This document shows positions 24,357 to 33,674 of a DNA stretch of 64,000 nt, in pieces (position 1 is the stretch's first letter; each line of letters starts with the position of its first letter). The notes under the pieces are model-generated. The model was given only the letters and a program-made list of their open reading frames with translations. It searched no databases and was not told where the DNA came from. This stretch comes from Lactimicrobium massiliense (GTDB taxonomy: Bacteria > Bacillota_I > Bacilli_A > Erysipelotrichales > Erysipelotrichaceae), in NCBI RefSeq assembly GCF_900343155.1, contig NZ_OUNG01000001.1:1-64000 (forward strand), given 5' to 3'. Made by a program: the position numbers and the translations under genes.

Positions 24357-25167
24357 CCAAGCCCTCCTTTTCTTCCCTGTATGCCTTTGATTCCTGCATG
24401 ATTAATGCCGCAGCCTGATCCAGATCCTGCAGGGCAAGATTCATTTCCTTGGTTGTGTCATAGCCGCGTCCCGGCTCAATCTTATCCGCAATATACAGCA
24501 CCTTGTCCAGATCGCTCTGGCCATCTCCCAGCGTATGATGAGCTATGGCATGCAGGATGCGATCATCATGCAGATCAAGCTGCTGGCGGCAGAAAACAAC
24601 CGCTGTATAGCTGTGCCAGATCTTTGGTGACATCGTAAGCCACTCTGGCATATCTCTGGCAATGACCTTTCTGCTTTTCGCATCGGACCATGCCTTGGTC
24701 ACATCATGCAGCAGGCCTGCCTTGTATGCTTCAAGAGGATCCATATGATGGGCAATGGCAATGGTTCTGGCTGTTTTCGCGACCCCAACGGAATGTGTAT
24801 AGCGGTGCGGCTTGCAGTTCGCCCTGGCAACACACTCATAGTACCAGCCGTTTTCATTCATGATCTGGCGGACAGCTTTAGGTGCCAGAAAGAAACTGCC
24901 GGTACGCACCTTCTCTTCATCTTTTTCTGCATCATCATACGAATAGACTTTATCTTCCTTGCGTACCTGATCACACAGTTCCAGATGTCTGTAAGGCGCT
25001 ATGGCTGTTTCCAGCATCTTTCTTCTTGCAGCCATGGTGCATATGCCATTGCCAAACGGCACCAGAAACAGTGTGGAAAGCCCATGCTTTTTGACAAGAT
25101 GCTTGGCATAGTCCAGCTCAGAAGAAGTGATGGGATCAAAGGGACAGATCAATACAGCTTTCTTCAT
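24349..25167 (-). CDS. yqeK: Degenerate NadD-like domain fused to YqeK HD hydrolase
   Basis: A 272-residue two-domain protein. Residues 1-115 resemble nicotinate-nucleotide adenylyltransferase but are much shorter than NadD (about 190): the GGTFDPIHxGH motif reads CPFDPITSSEL, so both active-site His are lost, and the ISSTxIR motif is absent, while the C-terminal end FFLAPKAVRQIMNENGWYY survives. Residues 118-265 are a YqeK-type HD domain (RYTHSVGVA, GLLHDVTK, LYIADKIEPGR), a diadenosine tetraphosphate hydrolase in other Bacillota. In Bacillus nadD and yqeK are separate neighbours at this spot. The HD part is probably active; the NadD part is probably not. Confidence 0.85.
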   Translation of the reverse strand: MKKAVLICPFDPITSSELDYAKHLVKKHGLSTLFLVPFGNGICTMAARRKMLETAIAPYRHLELCDQVRKEDKVYSYDDAEKDEEKVRTGSFFLAPKAVRQIMNENGWYYECVARANCKPHRYTHSVGVAKTARTIAIAHHMDPLEAYKAGLLHDVTKAWSDAKSRKVIARDMPEWLTMSPKIWHSYTAVVFCRQQLDLHDDRILHAIAHHTLGDGQSDLDKVLYIADKIEPGRGYDTTKEMNLALQDLDQAAALIMQESKAYREEKEGLDV

Positions 25168-25454
25168 GGCAGCAGGATCACCGGCTCCTTTGCCTTCTTA
25201 TACAGAATGATGGTACGGCCAATGATCTGCACAACCTCACTTTTTGTATGCATGGCCAGATCAAACGCAAGTTCTTTCAGGTCATCATTCGGACATGACT
25301 TTAATACACTGATCTTGACAAGTTCTCTTGCTTTCAGCGCTTTGCCAACCGTATCAATGAGTGTATCACTGAGGCCATCTTTACCAATCTGAAAGATTGC
25401 CCGCTCTGTCTGCGCCAGAGAGCGCAGATAGGATTTCTGTTTTCCATTCAGCAT
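25164..25454 (-). CDS. yhbY: CRS1-YhbY RNA-binding protein
   Basis: A 96-residue ribosome-assembly-associated RNA-binding protein (YhbY/YqeI). The CRM domain starts MLNGKQKSYLRSLAQ and carries the IGKDGLSDTLI loop (GxxG-like) and the conserved end VVQIIGRTIILYKK. It overlaps the next gene by ATGA and follows yqeH by 4 bases, the conserved order yqeH-yhbY-nadD-yqeK. Confidence 0.93.
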   Translation of the reverse strand: MLNGKQKSYLRSLAQTERAIFQIGKDGLSDTLIDTVGKALKARELVKISVLKSCPNDDLKELAFDLAMHTKSEVVQIIGRTIILYKKAKEPVILLP

Positions 25455-25458
25455 CTTA

Positions 25459-26508
25459 TTACAGCATCGCCTTTCTAAACGTTACATTCACATCATCAGG
25501 TGCCATGACGCGCACCCCGTCCATCTGTCCGGACACACACATCCAGCCAAGACCGCCGATCACGGCATCCATCTTGGCCATATGCTTGCCAGAAGACACT
25601 GTGCGAAATTTCTTCTGCAGCGGCACCGGCACAAATAATTCACCATAATGTTTTTCGAACAGTTCCTGGGCATGGTCTGCCTTGCAGCGGTGAATTCCAA
25701 GGCCATCCGACAGATAGAATACCGCAGTGGCATGATCACAGCCAAGTACATCAAAGCGGGCCAGGCCGCCGATGATGAATGACTGATCCCTGTTCACCTG
25801 GTAAATCTGCGGCTTGATGGTTCTGGCAGGCAGAATGGTCTTGAGGTCTTCTTCCCTGACATCCATCAGGATACTGCCGGTGATTTCAATACCCGGCGTA
25901 TCAATGTATGTCTGTCCATCAATTTCCAGACGGTTGAAATCAAGGGTTGTACCGGGATAGCGGGAACTTGTCAGCAGAGTCTTGCCAAGCATATTGTTGA
26001 GCAGTGTACTCTTGCCAGCATTTGCCCTGCCCATGACAACAACATCACGGCCATGGGCATACATATTCACGGCATCTTTGATTTCCTGCACACCCTGCCC
26101 ATGCAGGCGGGAAGTCAGAATCAATCCCTTGATGTGAATGCCCTCTTCCTTCAGTCTGGCAAACACAAACCTGGCAACCTTTTCATGATTCAGTGTATCC
26201 GGCAGAATATCGCGCTTGGCGGCCACCATGATGATGTCATCTGTATTGATGCGCCTGTTCAATGATGGAATCAGGCTGGCCTCAAAGTCAAACAGATCCA
26301 CCACCCACAGAACAAGTGCGTTCATGGAAGCAATTCTATCCAGAACCGTATCAGGATCAATGCCTTTGCGCATGGAAACCGTCAGGTCATCATAATGCAT
26401 CAGGCGGAAGCAGCGCTGGCAGTATTCGCTGTCTTTTTTCGGGGTATAGCCCGGAGCGGAGGGGTCATCATACTGCAGTGTGATGCCGCATCCCTTACAA
26501 TTTGCCAT
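25459..26508 (-). CDS. yqeH: Ribosome biogenesis GTPase YqeH
   Basis: Circularly permuted GTPase needed for 30S assembly. The 349-residue protein has an N-terminal zinc finger (CKGCG ... CQRC), then the G4/G5-like segments (MVAAKRDILP, LTSRLHGQGV) before the P-loop GRANAGKSTLLNNML and the G3 motif DTPGIE, which is the permuted order. The C-terminal domain binds RNA. GAGGAG precedes the ATG. It overlaps the end of yqeG by 14 bases. Confidence 0.95.
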   Translation of the reverse strand: MANCKGCGITLQYDDPSAPGYTPKKDSEYCQRCFRLMHYDDLTVSMRKGIDPDTVLDRIASMNALVLWVVDLFDFEASLIPSLNRRINTDDIIMVAAKRDILPDTLNHEKVARFVFARLKEEGIHIKGLILTSRLHGQGVQEIKDAVNMYAHGRDVVVMGRANAGKSTLLNNMLGKTLLTSSRYPGTTLDFNRLEIDGQTYIDTPGIEITGSILMDVREEDLKTILPARTIKPQIYQVNRDQSFIIGGLARFDVLGCDHATAVFYLSDGLGIHRCKADHAQELFEKHYGELFVPVPLQKKFRTVSSGKHMAKMDAVIGGLGWMCVSGQMDGVRVMAPDDVNVTFRKAML

Positions 26509-27019
26509 AATATTCTCCTCTTTGTGGAATGTGATGGTCCAGATGCTGCAGAATGCCTGCCATCATGCGGTTCATTCTGCCAAACATATGATCTTTTTCA
26601 GACAGCGGATCAACCAGAATCGTCAGCATGCCCATCTGGTTGCCGCCAAAGATATCCGTCAGAATCTGATCACCGATCACAGCTGTTTCCTGCGGGCTGC
26701 AGTGATACCTGCGCAATACTTTCCTGAATCCACGTGGCAGCGGCTTCAGCGAAAAAGGATAGCAGGCAATCTGCAGCTGCTCACAGCGGCTGCGGGTGAT
26801 TCTGGACACATTGTTGGAAACAACAACCGGCATAATTCCTTCTTTGCGCAGGGCATCAATGAAACGGTGAGCCTGTGCAGGCACAACCATTTCACAGGAA
26901 GGAATCAGCGTATTGTCCATATCAATAACAGCCAGACGGATTCCGCGTGCTTTGAGCCTGGCAGGATCAATACTGCTCATATTCTGAATATAGAAATCCG
27001 GATGAAACTGGTTACCCAT
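26495..27019 (-). CDS. yqeG: YqeG-family HAD phosphatase
   Basis: A 174-residue HAD-superfamily phosphatase (YHAD/YqeG family, related to mitochondrial PTPMT-type phosphatidylglycerophosphate phosphatases). The DxDxT motif is LAVIDMDNTLIPS, motif II is VVSNN, and the motif III/IV region is AVIGDQILTDIFGGNQMG. The ATG at 27019 (MGNQFHPDF) overlaps the last codons of parC by 8 bases and has GGAG upstream. It starts the yqeG-to-nth cluster, which appears to be cotranscribed with parE-parC. Confidence 0.9.
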   Translation of the reverse strand: MGNQFHPDFYIQNMSSIDPARLKARGIRLAVIDMDNTLIPSCEMVVPAQAHRFIDALRKEGIMPVVVSNNVSRITRSRCEQLQIACYPFSLKPLPRGFRKVLRRYHCSPQETAVIGDQILTDIFGGNQMGMLTILVDPLSEKDHMFGRMNRMMAGILQHLDHHIPQRGEYYGKL

Positions 27020-29525
27020 TTTTGACTCCGTCATCAAACAGGCTGATCTTCTCCACATCATCATGGACATCCTGTTGTTCCCCTTCAGGATAATCGATGA
27101 TGCGGCACTCTTCAATTCCTTTTTGAATCAGGAAGCCCGGATGCAGATCCACAGTCTGGCTGAAACCAGTATCACTCTTTTTCAGCGGGATCTCTGATGC
27201 CGGTATTTCATGTACCGCCGGATCCGTGAAAAGGATGGTGCTGCCGGCATCCACGGCCATGTTACGGTACAGCACAGATGGATTGGTTTTGTTCTTCTTG
27301 CAGATCAGACTGCCGCGGGCAGGTCTTGAAAGTTCTGCAATCTCTTCTATTTTGATACGCTTGAGACCGCCCATTGCAGTGGCAAACAGCACCGTGTGGC
27401 AGCCCGGATGCACGGCACATCCATATGCAAGTGCATCTTTCTGGCCAAAGGACATCGCCTTGACGCCCTTGCTGCGGATGCCGGTGGATGGAATCTGATC
27501 AACACTGAACTGATAGGCATAGCCCTGCCTGGATACCATTGCCAGCTTGTCATTTTCATATACGCAGAAGGCATCCAGAAGCTGGCTTTCTGCACCAATA
27601 TTCATACATGGCATCACTTTGGAATTGCGGTCCACCTTGAACAGAGATACCGGCGTCTTCTTGATATAGCCGCCGCTGGAAACTGTCACAATGGAAGCAT
27701 AGGTATGGAAGTCTTTGACCAGGATCGCCGCAATGATCTTGTCATCGCCTTCAATACGGACCACTTTGTTCAGATGCATGCCGATATCTTTCCATCTGCC
27801 CTCTTCAATCTGCCATACCGGCAGGCAGGCATAGTTGCCATGGCTTGTAAACAGCAGCAGTGTATCAACAGTATCACACTGCATGGTGCCAACCAGCATA
27901 TCGCCTTCCTTCAGACCGGTCGGCTGATCCTGCACGGCACGGTAGGAGCGCAGAGATACACGCTTGATGTACGAATCTCTTGAAACTGTGACAACAACGG
28001 TCTCATTGGCAATCATGGAAGTCTTGTCAATGACAAGCTGCGATACTTCATCCTCAATGACGGTACGGCGAGGATCGTCATATTCCTTCTTCACATCCCG
28101 CAGTTCTCTGACAATCACAGCATTCAGCATCGCCGGGTTCTCAATGATGGCCTTGGTATCTTCAATCTGGTTGACAAGCTCGGCAAACTCCTGGCGCAGC
28201 TGCACGATGTCTGTATTGCTCAATCTGTACAAGCGGAGTGACACAATGGCTTCTGCCTGCGGCTCATCAAAGCCGAAGGAAGCCATGAGATTCTTTTTCG
28301 CATCTGCTTTATCACGGGAAGCACGAATGATACGGATAATCTCATCCAGGATCGAGACTGCTTTCATCAGTCCTTCGATGATATGGCATCTGGCTTCCAT
28401 GCGGTTGAGCTCATAGTGAGAGCGGCGCAGCACAACTTCTCTGCGGAAAGCGATAAAAGCATCCAGCAGGCCGATCAGTCCAACCTGTACCGGCCGCTTG
28501 TCAATGATGGCAACATTGTTGTAGGAGTAATAAATCTGCAGATCTGTGTTCTTGTACAGATAATTCAATACCATTTCAGCATCGACATCCTTGCTGACAT
28601 CAATCACGATGCGCAGACCATTGCGGTCAGATTCATCGCGGACATCCATGATGCCGTCAATGTCTCTGGACAGACGGATTTCATCTATTTTCTTAACAAG
28701 CTGTGCCTTGATCACTTCATACGGAATCTCTGTGATGACGATCTGCTGACATGTTCTTGCATCGACGATCTGGCATTTGCCCCGTACCACGATTCTGCCT
28801 CTGCCGGTCGCAAACGCTTCCTTGATTCCTTTGGCACCCTGCACAATACCGCCGGTAGGAAAATCAGGACCGGGAATAATCTCGATCAGATCATCCAGTG
28901 TGCAGTCCGGGTTATTCAGACGGTATATGGCCGCATCCACGACCTCACCCAGGTTGTGGGGCGGCATGTTGGTGGCATAACCGGCAGCGATGCCGGTTGC
29001 ACCATTGACAAGCATGACCGGAAAAGGCACTGGCAGTACGGTTGGCTCATTCTCAGTATCATCAAAGTTCGGTGCCATCTCCACAGTATCTTTGTCCAGA
29101 TCATCTTCCATGACCTGGGTAACCTTGGCAAGACGCACCTCGGTATAACGCATAGCCGCAGCCGGGTCATCATCAATGGAGCCGTTGTTGCCATGCATAT
29201 CAATCAGCGGCAGCCGCACCTTCCAGTCCTGCGACATACGCACCATGGCATCATAAACCGATGTATCACCATGGGGATGATAGTTACCAATCACAAGACC
29301 AACCGTTTTGGCTGACTTGCGGTACGCATGATCCCAGGTATTGCCATCATGATACATGGCATACAGAATACGCCGCTGTACTGGTTTCAAACCATCTCTG
29401 GCATCCGGCAGAGCACGTTCCTGAATGATGTACTTGGCATAGCGGCCAAATCCACTGCCCATGATATCTTCAAGCAGTTCCGGAATGTATCTGGTCTTGT
29501 CTTCTATTTTTTTCTTCTTTGCCAT
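27012..29525 (-). CDS. parC: DNA topoisomerase IV subunit A
   Basis: The 837-residue DNA-cleaving subunit of topoisomerase IV, which unlinks daughter chromosomes. The cleavage domain shows DGLKPVQRRILY, the quinolone region GNYHPHGDTSVYDAM and the catalytic Tyr in AAAMRYTEVRL. ParC rather than GyrA is supported by pairing with parE divergent from plsY and by RMSQDWKVRLPLIDMHGNNGS. At the QRDR the Ser equivalent to S. aureus Ser80 is Thr. The C-terminal beta-pinwheel follows (from about residue 500). Its start overlaps the parE stop by one base (TAATG). Confidence 0.94.
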   Translation of the reverse strand: MAKKKKIEDKTRYIPELLEDIMGSGFGRYAKYIIQERALPDARDGLKPVQRRILYAMYHDGNTWDHAYRKSAKTVGLVIGNYHPHGDTSVYDAMVRMSQDWKVRLPLIDMHGNNGSIDDDPAAAMRYTEVRLAKVTQVMEDDLDKDTVEMAPNFDDTENEPTVLPVPFPVMLVNGATGIAAGYATNMPPHNLGEVVDAAIYRLNNPDCTLDDLIEIIPGPDFPTGGIVQGAKGIKEAFATGRGRIVVRGKCQIVDARTCQQIVITEIPYEVIKAQLVKKIDEIRLSRDIDGIMDVRDESDRNGLRIVIDVSKDVDAEMVLNYLYKNTDLQIYYSYNNVAIIDKRPVQVGLIGLLDAFIAFRREVVLRRSHYELNRMEARCHIIEGLMKAVSILDEIIRIIRASRDKADAKKNLMASFGFDEPQAEAIVSLRLYRLSNTDIVQLRQEFAELVNQIEDTKAIIENPAMLNAVIVRELRDVKKEYDDPRRTVIEDEVSQLVIDKTSMIANETVVVTVSRDSYIKRVSLRSYRAVQDQPTGLKEGDMLVGTMQCDTVDTLLLFTSHGNYACLPVWQIEEGRWKDIGMHLNKVVRIEGDDKIIAAILVKDFHTYASIVTVSSGGYIKKTPVSLFKVDRNSKVMPCMNIGAESQLLDAFCVYENDKLAMVSRQGYAYQFSVDQIPSTGIRSKGVKAMSFGQKDALAYGCAVHPGCHTVLFATAMGGLKRIKIEEIAELSRPARGSLICKKNKTNPSVLYRNMAVDAGSTILFTDPAVHEIPASEIPLKKSDTGFSQTVDLHPGFLIQKGIEECRIIDYPEGEQQDVHDDVEKISLFDDGVKNG

Positions 29526-31444
29526 TACTCCTCCACCTTGAAGTTATCTTCCAGCGTAAATGAAATGTTATCCTCAATCCATTTGCGGCGCTTCTCCGCT
29601 TTGTCACCCATCAGCACAGAAACACGCTTGTCGGCCATGGAATTATCATCAATGCCAACCCGGATCAGTGTTCTGCTTTCCGGATCCATGGTTGTCTCCC
29701 ACAGCTGGGTTGCATTCATTTCACCAAGTCCCTTGTACCGCTGAATCTCACACTTGCCAAGTTTTCTGCGCAGTGCATCCAGCTCATCATCACTGTAGCA
29801 GTAAGTGCTCTGCTTTCCTTTTGTGACTTTATACAGCGGCGGCAGGGCAATGTATACCATGCCATGTTCCACCAATGGCCGCATATAGCGGTAAAAGAAG
29901 GTCAGCAGCAGAATCTGGATATGGGAGCCATCATCATCCGCATCGGTCATGATGATGACTTTGTTGTAGTTGCTCTCCTGCCAGTCAAAGTCAGCACCAA
30001 CACCAGCGCCAAGTGTATAGATCAGGGTATTGAGCTCTTCATTTTTCTCAATATCCTGCATCGTGCATTTTTCTGTGTTCAGAACCTTTCCACGCAGAGG
30101 CAGAATAGCCTGATAGCGGGAATCTCTGCCCTGTTTGGCAGAGCCTCCGGCAGAATCACCCTCAACCAGGAACAATTCTTTGATGGAAGTATCTTTGGTC
30201 TGGGCAGGTGCCAGTTTGCCAGAAAGGACTCTTTCCTGACGTGAGGAGCGTTTGCCTTTGCGGGCATCATCGCGGGCTTTGCGGGCTGCTTCCCTGGCCT
30301 GGGCTGCTTTCATCATCTTGCGCACCAGCATGTCTGACTGGCTGCGGTTTTCTTCCAGCCAGAAAGCAAGCTTGGCTGAAACGACATCATCCACGGCACT
30401 CTTTGCCTGCGGTGTGCCAAGTCTGCCTTTGGTCTGACCTTCAAACTGCAGAATTTCCTCCGGAATGGACACTGAAAGAATTGTTGTCAGGCCTTCCCGC
30501 ACATCGGAGCCTTCCAGGTTCTTGTCACGTTCTTTCAGCAGGCCGTATTTTCTGGCAAAGTCGTTGACGGCCTTGGTGAACGCAGTCTTGAAACCAACTT
30601 CATGTGTACCGCCGTCAGGCGTACGCACCAGGTTGACAAAGGAATATGTGTTTTCCTGATAGCCATCATTATACTGAAATGCCACATCCACATGGATTCC
30701 CTGAGAATCACCGGAGAACTTTACCGGTGGCATGAGCACTTCCTTGTCTTCATGCAGATAGTCCAGGAATGAGATCAGACCATCCTGATAGCAGAACACT
30801 TCTTTGGCTTCCCGATGGGGCCGCTTGTCTTCCACTTCGATCGTGATGCCTGACAATAGAAAGGCTTCTTCCCTTGCTCTTTCAGCCACGACATCAAATT
30901 TGAAATCTACAGTCTGAAAGATGGTGGAATCCGGTTTGAAGCGCACGATCGAACCGGAGCGTTTGGTCTTGCCAAGCTTCTCCAAAGGTCCTACCACAGA
31001 ACCGCCTTTGGAAAACTTCATACGGACCAGCTCGCCATCATGGGCCACTTCGACGGTGAGCCACTCACTGAGGGCATTGACAACAGAGGCACCGACGCCA
31101 TGCAGGCCGCCGGCTGTCTTGTATCCACCCTGGCTTGTGAACTTGCCGCCGGCATGCAGCACGGTAAAAATGACTTCCAGCGTATTTTTGCCGCTGGGAT
31201 GGGTGCCGATCGGCATGCCGCGTCCTTCGTCTGCCACCGTACAGGATCCATCCTTCTCGAGTGTGATCGTAATCTTTTTGCCATAGCCGTTGATTGCTTC
31301 ATCGACGGCATTATCCACAATTTCCCAGATCAGATGATGAAGGCCATGGGCATCCGTAGAGCCAATATACATGCCCGGGCGCCTTCTGACCGGTTCCAGT
31401 CCGGTCAGAATCTGTATGCTGTCATCTTCGTATTTTCCTGTCAT
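29525..31444 (-). CDS. parE: DNA topoisomerase IV subunit B
   Basis: The ATPase subunit of topoisomerase IV, 639 residues. The GHKL ATP site shows EIVDNAVDEAI, DEGRGMPIG and the glycine-rich lid GGLHGVGASVVNALS; the TOPRIM domain shows EGDSAGGSAKQGR, PLRGK and TDADDDGSHI; the C-terminus has the RYKGLGEMN segment. It lies upstream of parC with a one-base overlap and diverges from plsY, the standard Bacillota arrangement. Confidence 0.96.
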   Translation of the reverse strand: MTGKYEDDSIQILTGLEPVRRRPGMYIGSTDAHGLHHLIWEIVDNAVDEAINGYGKKITITLEKDGSCTVADEGRGMPIGTHPSGKNTLEVIFTVLHAGGKFTSQGGYKTAGGLHGVGASVVNALSEWLTVEVAHDGELVRMKFSKGGSVVGPLEKLGKTKRSGSIVRFKPDSTIFQTVDFKFDVVAERAREEAFLLSGITIEVEDKRPHREAKEVFCYQDGLISFLDYLHEDKEVLMPPVKFSGDSQGIHVDVAFQYNDGYQENTYSFVNLVRTPDGGTHEVGFKTAFTKAVNDFARKYGLLKERDKNLEGSDVREGLTTILSVSIPEEILQFEGQTKGRLGTPQAKSAVDDVVSAKLAFWLEENRSQSDMLVRKMMKAAQAREAARKARDDARKGKRSSRQERVLSGKLAPAQTKDTSIKELFLVEGDSAGGSAKQGRDSRYQAILPLRGKVLNTEKCTMQDIEKNEELNTLIYTLGAGVGADFDWQESNYNKVIIMTDADDDGSHIQILLLTFFYRYMRPLVEHGMVYIALPPLYKVTKGKQSTYCYSDDELDALRRKLGKCEIQRYKGLGEMNATQLWETTMDPESRTLIRVGIDDNSMADKRVSVLMGDKAEKRRKWIEDNISFTLEDNFKVEE

Positions 31445-31468
31445 ATCTTCCTCACTTCAAACATATGG

Positions 31469-31477
31469 ATTGTATCA
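31469..31477 (-). promoter_or_regulatory. Extended -10 promoter of parE
   Basis: On the minus strand TGATACAAT (TGnTATAAT type, 31477-31469) lies about 25 bases before parE; no good -35 is seen. In the 141-base gap to plsY a TATGAT (31556-31561) is a candidate -10 for plsY. Confidence 0.45.
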
Positions 31478-31585
31478 CGCGTTCTATGCTGACAATGCCA
31501 ATATCATACCACGGCACTTCAACCATCACAGAATGAATCCCAGCCGCCACCCCAGTATGATAAAATGTCTGTCGGAGGTCGCAAT

Positions 31586-32212
31586 ATGAAAGTATTTCTT
31601 GTCATGCTCATCAGCTACCTGTTCGGCTCGATCCCCTGGGGCCTTGTCATCGGCAAAGTATTTTATCACAAAGATATCCGAAAGGAAGGCTCCGGCAATA
31701 TTGGCGGCACAAATGCCGGCCGTGTTCTTGGCAAGCCGGCAGCGATATCCGTTACCCTTCTGGATGCCTTTAAAGCTTTTATTTCCATGTGGATTGCCAG
31801 CATGATTGATCCAAGTGCCATTCTGCTCGCAGGACTGGCCTGTGCCATCGGCCACTGCTTCCCGGTCTTTGCCCAGTTCAAGGGCGGCAAAGCCGTCGCC
31901 ACAGCCTATGGCTACTTCCTTGGCATTACCGTCTTCATTACCCACGCCTGGTTCTGGAACTTCTTCTGGCCGATCATTCTGTTCTTTGCCATTCTGTATT
32001 TCACCAGGATTGTTTCTATTTCTTCCATTTCAGCAGTTGGCATTGAAGCCATCACAAGTCTGATTGTCAACCGCAGTCATATTCTTGTCTTTATATGCCT
32101 GCTGATTCTCTGGCTGTTGATCACATACCGCCACAAGGCAAATCTGATCCGCGTCAAAAACGGCACGGAAAGCCGGATCAAATGGATGGGTGAGCGCCAT
32201 GGGAACCGTTGA
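31586..32212 (+). CDS. plsY: Acyl-phosphate:glycerol-3-phosphate acyltransferase PlsY
   Basis: Membrane enzyme that makes lysophosphatidic acid, the first acylation step of phospholipid synthesis. The 208-residue protein has five or more membrane helices and the three PlsY motifs: GSIPWG near residue 14, SGNIGGTNAGRVLG near 38 and FKGGKAVAT near 103. GGAGGTCGCAAT precedes the ATG at 31586. The downstream esterase gene overlaps its end. Confidence 0.94.
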   Translation: MKVFLVMLISYLFGSIPWGLVIGKVFYHKDIRKEGSGNIGGTNAGRVLGKPAAISVTLLDAFKAFISMWIASMIDPSAILLAGLACAIGHCFPVFAQFKGGKAVATAYGYFLGITVFITHAWFWNFFWPIILFFAILYFTRIVSISSISAVGIEAITSLIVNRSHILVFICLLILWLLITYRHKANLIRVKNGTESRIKWMGERHGNR

Positions 32213-32978
32213 AGAATTTTCACTGGATATTGCCCCTTTTACACAGTCACCGCGCAAAATCTGGGTTTATCTGCCTGCTTCCTATGCATCATCACATAAG
32301 AAGTATCCGGTACTCTATATGTTTGACGGTCATAATCTGTTTTTTGATGAAGTCGCAACCTATGGCAAATGCTGGGGCATCCGCGAGTATCTCGACAAAT
32401 CTGGACTGGATCTGATTGTTGTCGGACAGGATTGCAATCACATCGGCAATGGCCGCATGGATGAATACTGCCCTTTCAGGCCGGTGAAGATCAAAGGCTG
32501 GGAAGATACGCAGAAAAAAGGTGATATCACAGCAGAATGGTTTGTGAATGTCCTCAAGCCTGCAATTGAAAAGCGGTACCGGGTCAGCAGTGACCGGAAT
32601 CATGTTGGAATCGGCGGTTCCTCGATGGGCGGCCTGATGACAGATTACATGGCAGCCCGCTATTCAGATGTCTACAGTAAGTTTGCCTGCATATCACCGG
32701 CAACCGAGTTTGCCTATAAACGCAGCCTGTCCTTGATCAGGACTTCAAAGATTAATCCAAAGACACGTATTTACCGCTCCTTTGGTGCGGAAGAGGTCAA
32801 AAGCAGAAAGACAGAGATGAAAATGATTTCCAGGCTGATGGATCTTTCCAATGCCTTTGCGGATCATGGCTGTCTTGTGCATAACCGCATTATTGTCAAT
32901 GGCGGCCATAATGAAGCCACCTGGGAAACCATTGTCCCGGAGATGATTGCCTTCCTGTTTCCTGAGCTGAATGCCTGA
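32199..32978 (+). CDS. Alpha/beta-hydrolase, esterase D-like
   Basis: A putative serine esterase (Esterase/Fes-like alpha/beta hydrolase), about 259 residues. The nucleophile elbow is GIGGSSMGG, an oxyanion-type segment is YPVLYMFDGHNLF near residue 40 and the catalytic His candidate is in VNGGHNEATWE near the C-terminus. No signal peptide is present, so it is cytoplasmic. It overlaps plsY by 14 bases and probably shares its transcript. ATG at 32199 is preferred; a GTG at 32190 is the alternative. Substrate unknown. Confidence 0.8.
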   Translation: MGTVEEFSLDIAPFTQSPRKIWVYLPASYASSHKKYPVLYMFDGHNLFFDEVATYGKCWGIREYLDKSGLDLIVVGQDCNHIGNGRMDEYCPFRPVKIKGWEDTQKKGDITAEWFVNVLKPAIEKRYRVSSDRNHVGIGGSSMGGLMTDYMAARYSDVYSKFACISPATEFAYKRSLSLIRTSKINPKTRIYRSFGAEEVKSRKTEMKMISRLMDLSNAFADHGCLVHNRIIVNGGHNEATWETIVPEMIAFLFPELNA

Positions 32979-32990
32979 TGGCATTCTTTT

Positions 32991-33641
32991 TTATGCAAGC
33001 AGGATGCCAAGCATGATCAGATACTGGGCGGGCACATAGGTTTCCATGACGCCATGGATATCGGGATTGCCAAAACGCTCCCACGCAACCAGCGTATCGG
33101 AGATGACAAAGATGATCGATCCCACAAAGGCCAGAGCAGAACCAGCAGAGGGATGCACGCTCACGCTGCACAAAGCACAAAACGACATGAAGGCAATGAC
33201 ACAGAGATAGATCAAACATGGCAGATGCAGCTTCTTCTCCATGCCAGGCCACAATCCGCGCATAATCATGCAGGCATAGGCTGCATAGACCGGCAGTGAA
33301 AGAAATACCAGGGCCGGGACATGAGATGGCTGGATGACATGCAGGAAATGAATGCTGTAAAACACATGGCCAAGCAGAAAAGAAACAAGGCCAACCACAA
33401 AATGGGGATCATCGTCCTTTAACAGAAACAGATCACCAATCCACCCTGCCATCAGTCCGCACAGCAGGAAAAGATCTGGATGATGATGCAGCAGTAAGCA
33501 GAACAGGACATAAATCAGGGCGGTGCATGGCATCAGCAGTCCCTTTGACCAGCGGCGGCTGCCATGGTACTTGTGATGCAGATCAAGCATCCAGAAAATA
33601 AACAAAGCGATGTGTGCAGTGATCAATCCAACAGTCAACAT
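32991..33641 (-). CDS. YhhN family membrane protein
   Basis: A 216-residue polytopic membrane protein of the YhhN/TMEM86 family, whose characterised members are lysoplasmalogenases. Conserved acidic and glycine positions appear as KGLLMP, GWIGDLFLL, GLVSFLLGHVFYSIHF and FVISDTLVAW. Seven or eight helices are likely. The start codon follows a hairpin whose loop contains GGAG (33642-33666). It is convergent with the plsY-esterase operon. Plasmalogens occur in many anaerobes, so a lipid role is plausible but not shown here. Confidence 0.8.
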   Translation of the reverse strand: MLTVGLITAHIALFIFWMLDLHHKYHGSRRWSKGLLMPCTALIYVLFCLLLHHHPDLFLLCGLMAGWIGDLFLLKDDDPHFVVGLVSFLLGHVFYSIHFLHVIQPSHVPALVFLSLPVYAAYACMIMRGLWPGMEKKLHLPCLIYLCVIAFMSFCALCSVSVHPSAGSALAFVGSIIFVISDTLVAWERFGNPDIHGVMETYVPAQYLIMLGILLA

Positions 33642-33666
33642 AAAAAGGACAGTTCTCCTGTCCTTT
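33642..33666 (-). terminator. Hairpin after aconitase, overlapping the YhhN leader
   Basis: On the minus strand AAAGGACAG pairs with CTGTCCTTT around GAGAA and is followed by TT and the YhhN ATG. It can serve as the aconitase terminator. A TATAAT-like box lies just upstream of it (33673-33668), so a YhhN transcript could also begin with this hairpin. Confidence 0.6.
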
Positions 33667-33674
33667 ATTATAGA

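Noticed and set aside
28383-29315. 310-residue plus-strand frame opposite parC
   Set aside because: Antisense shadow; parC in the other strand carries all topoisomerase motifs.
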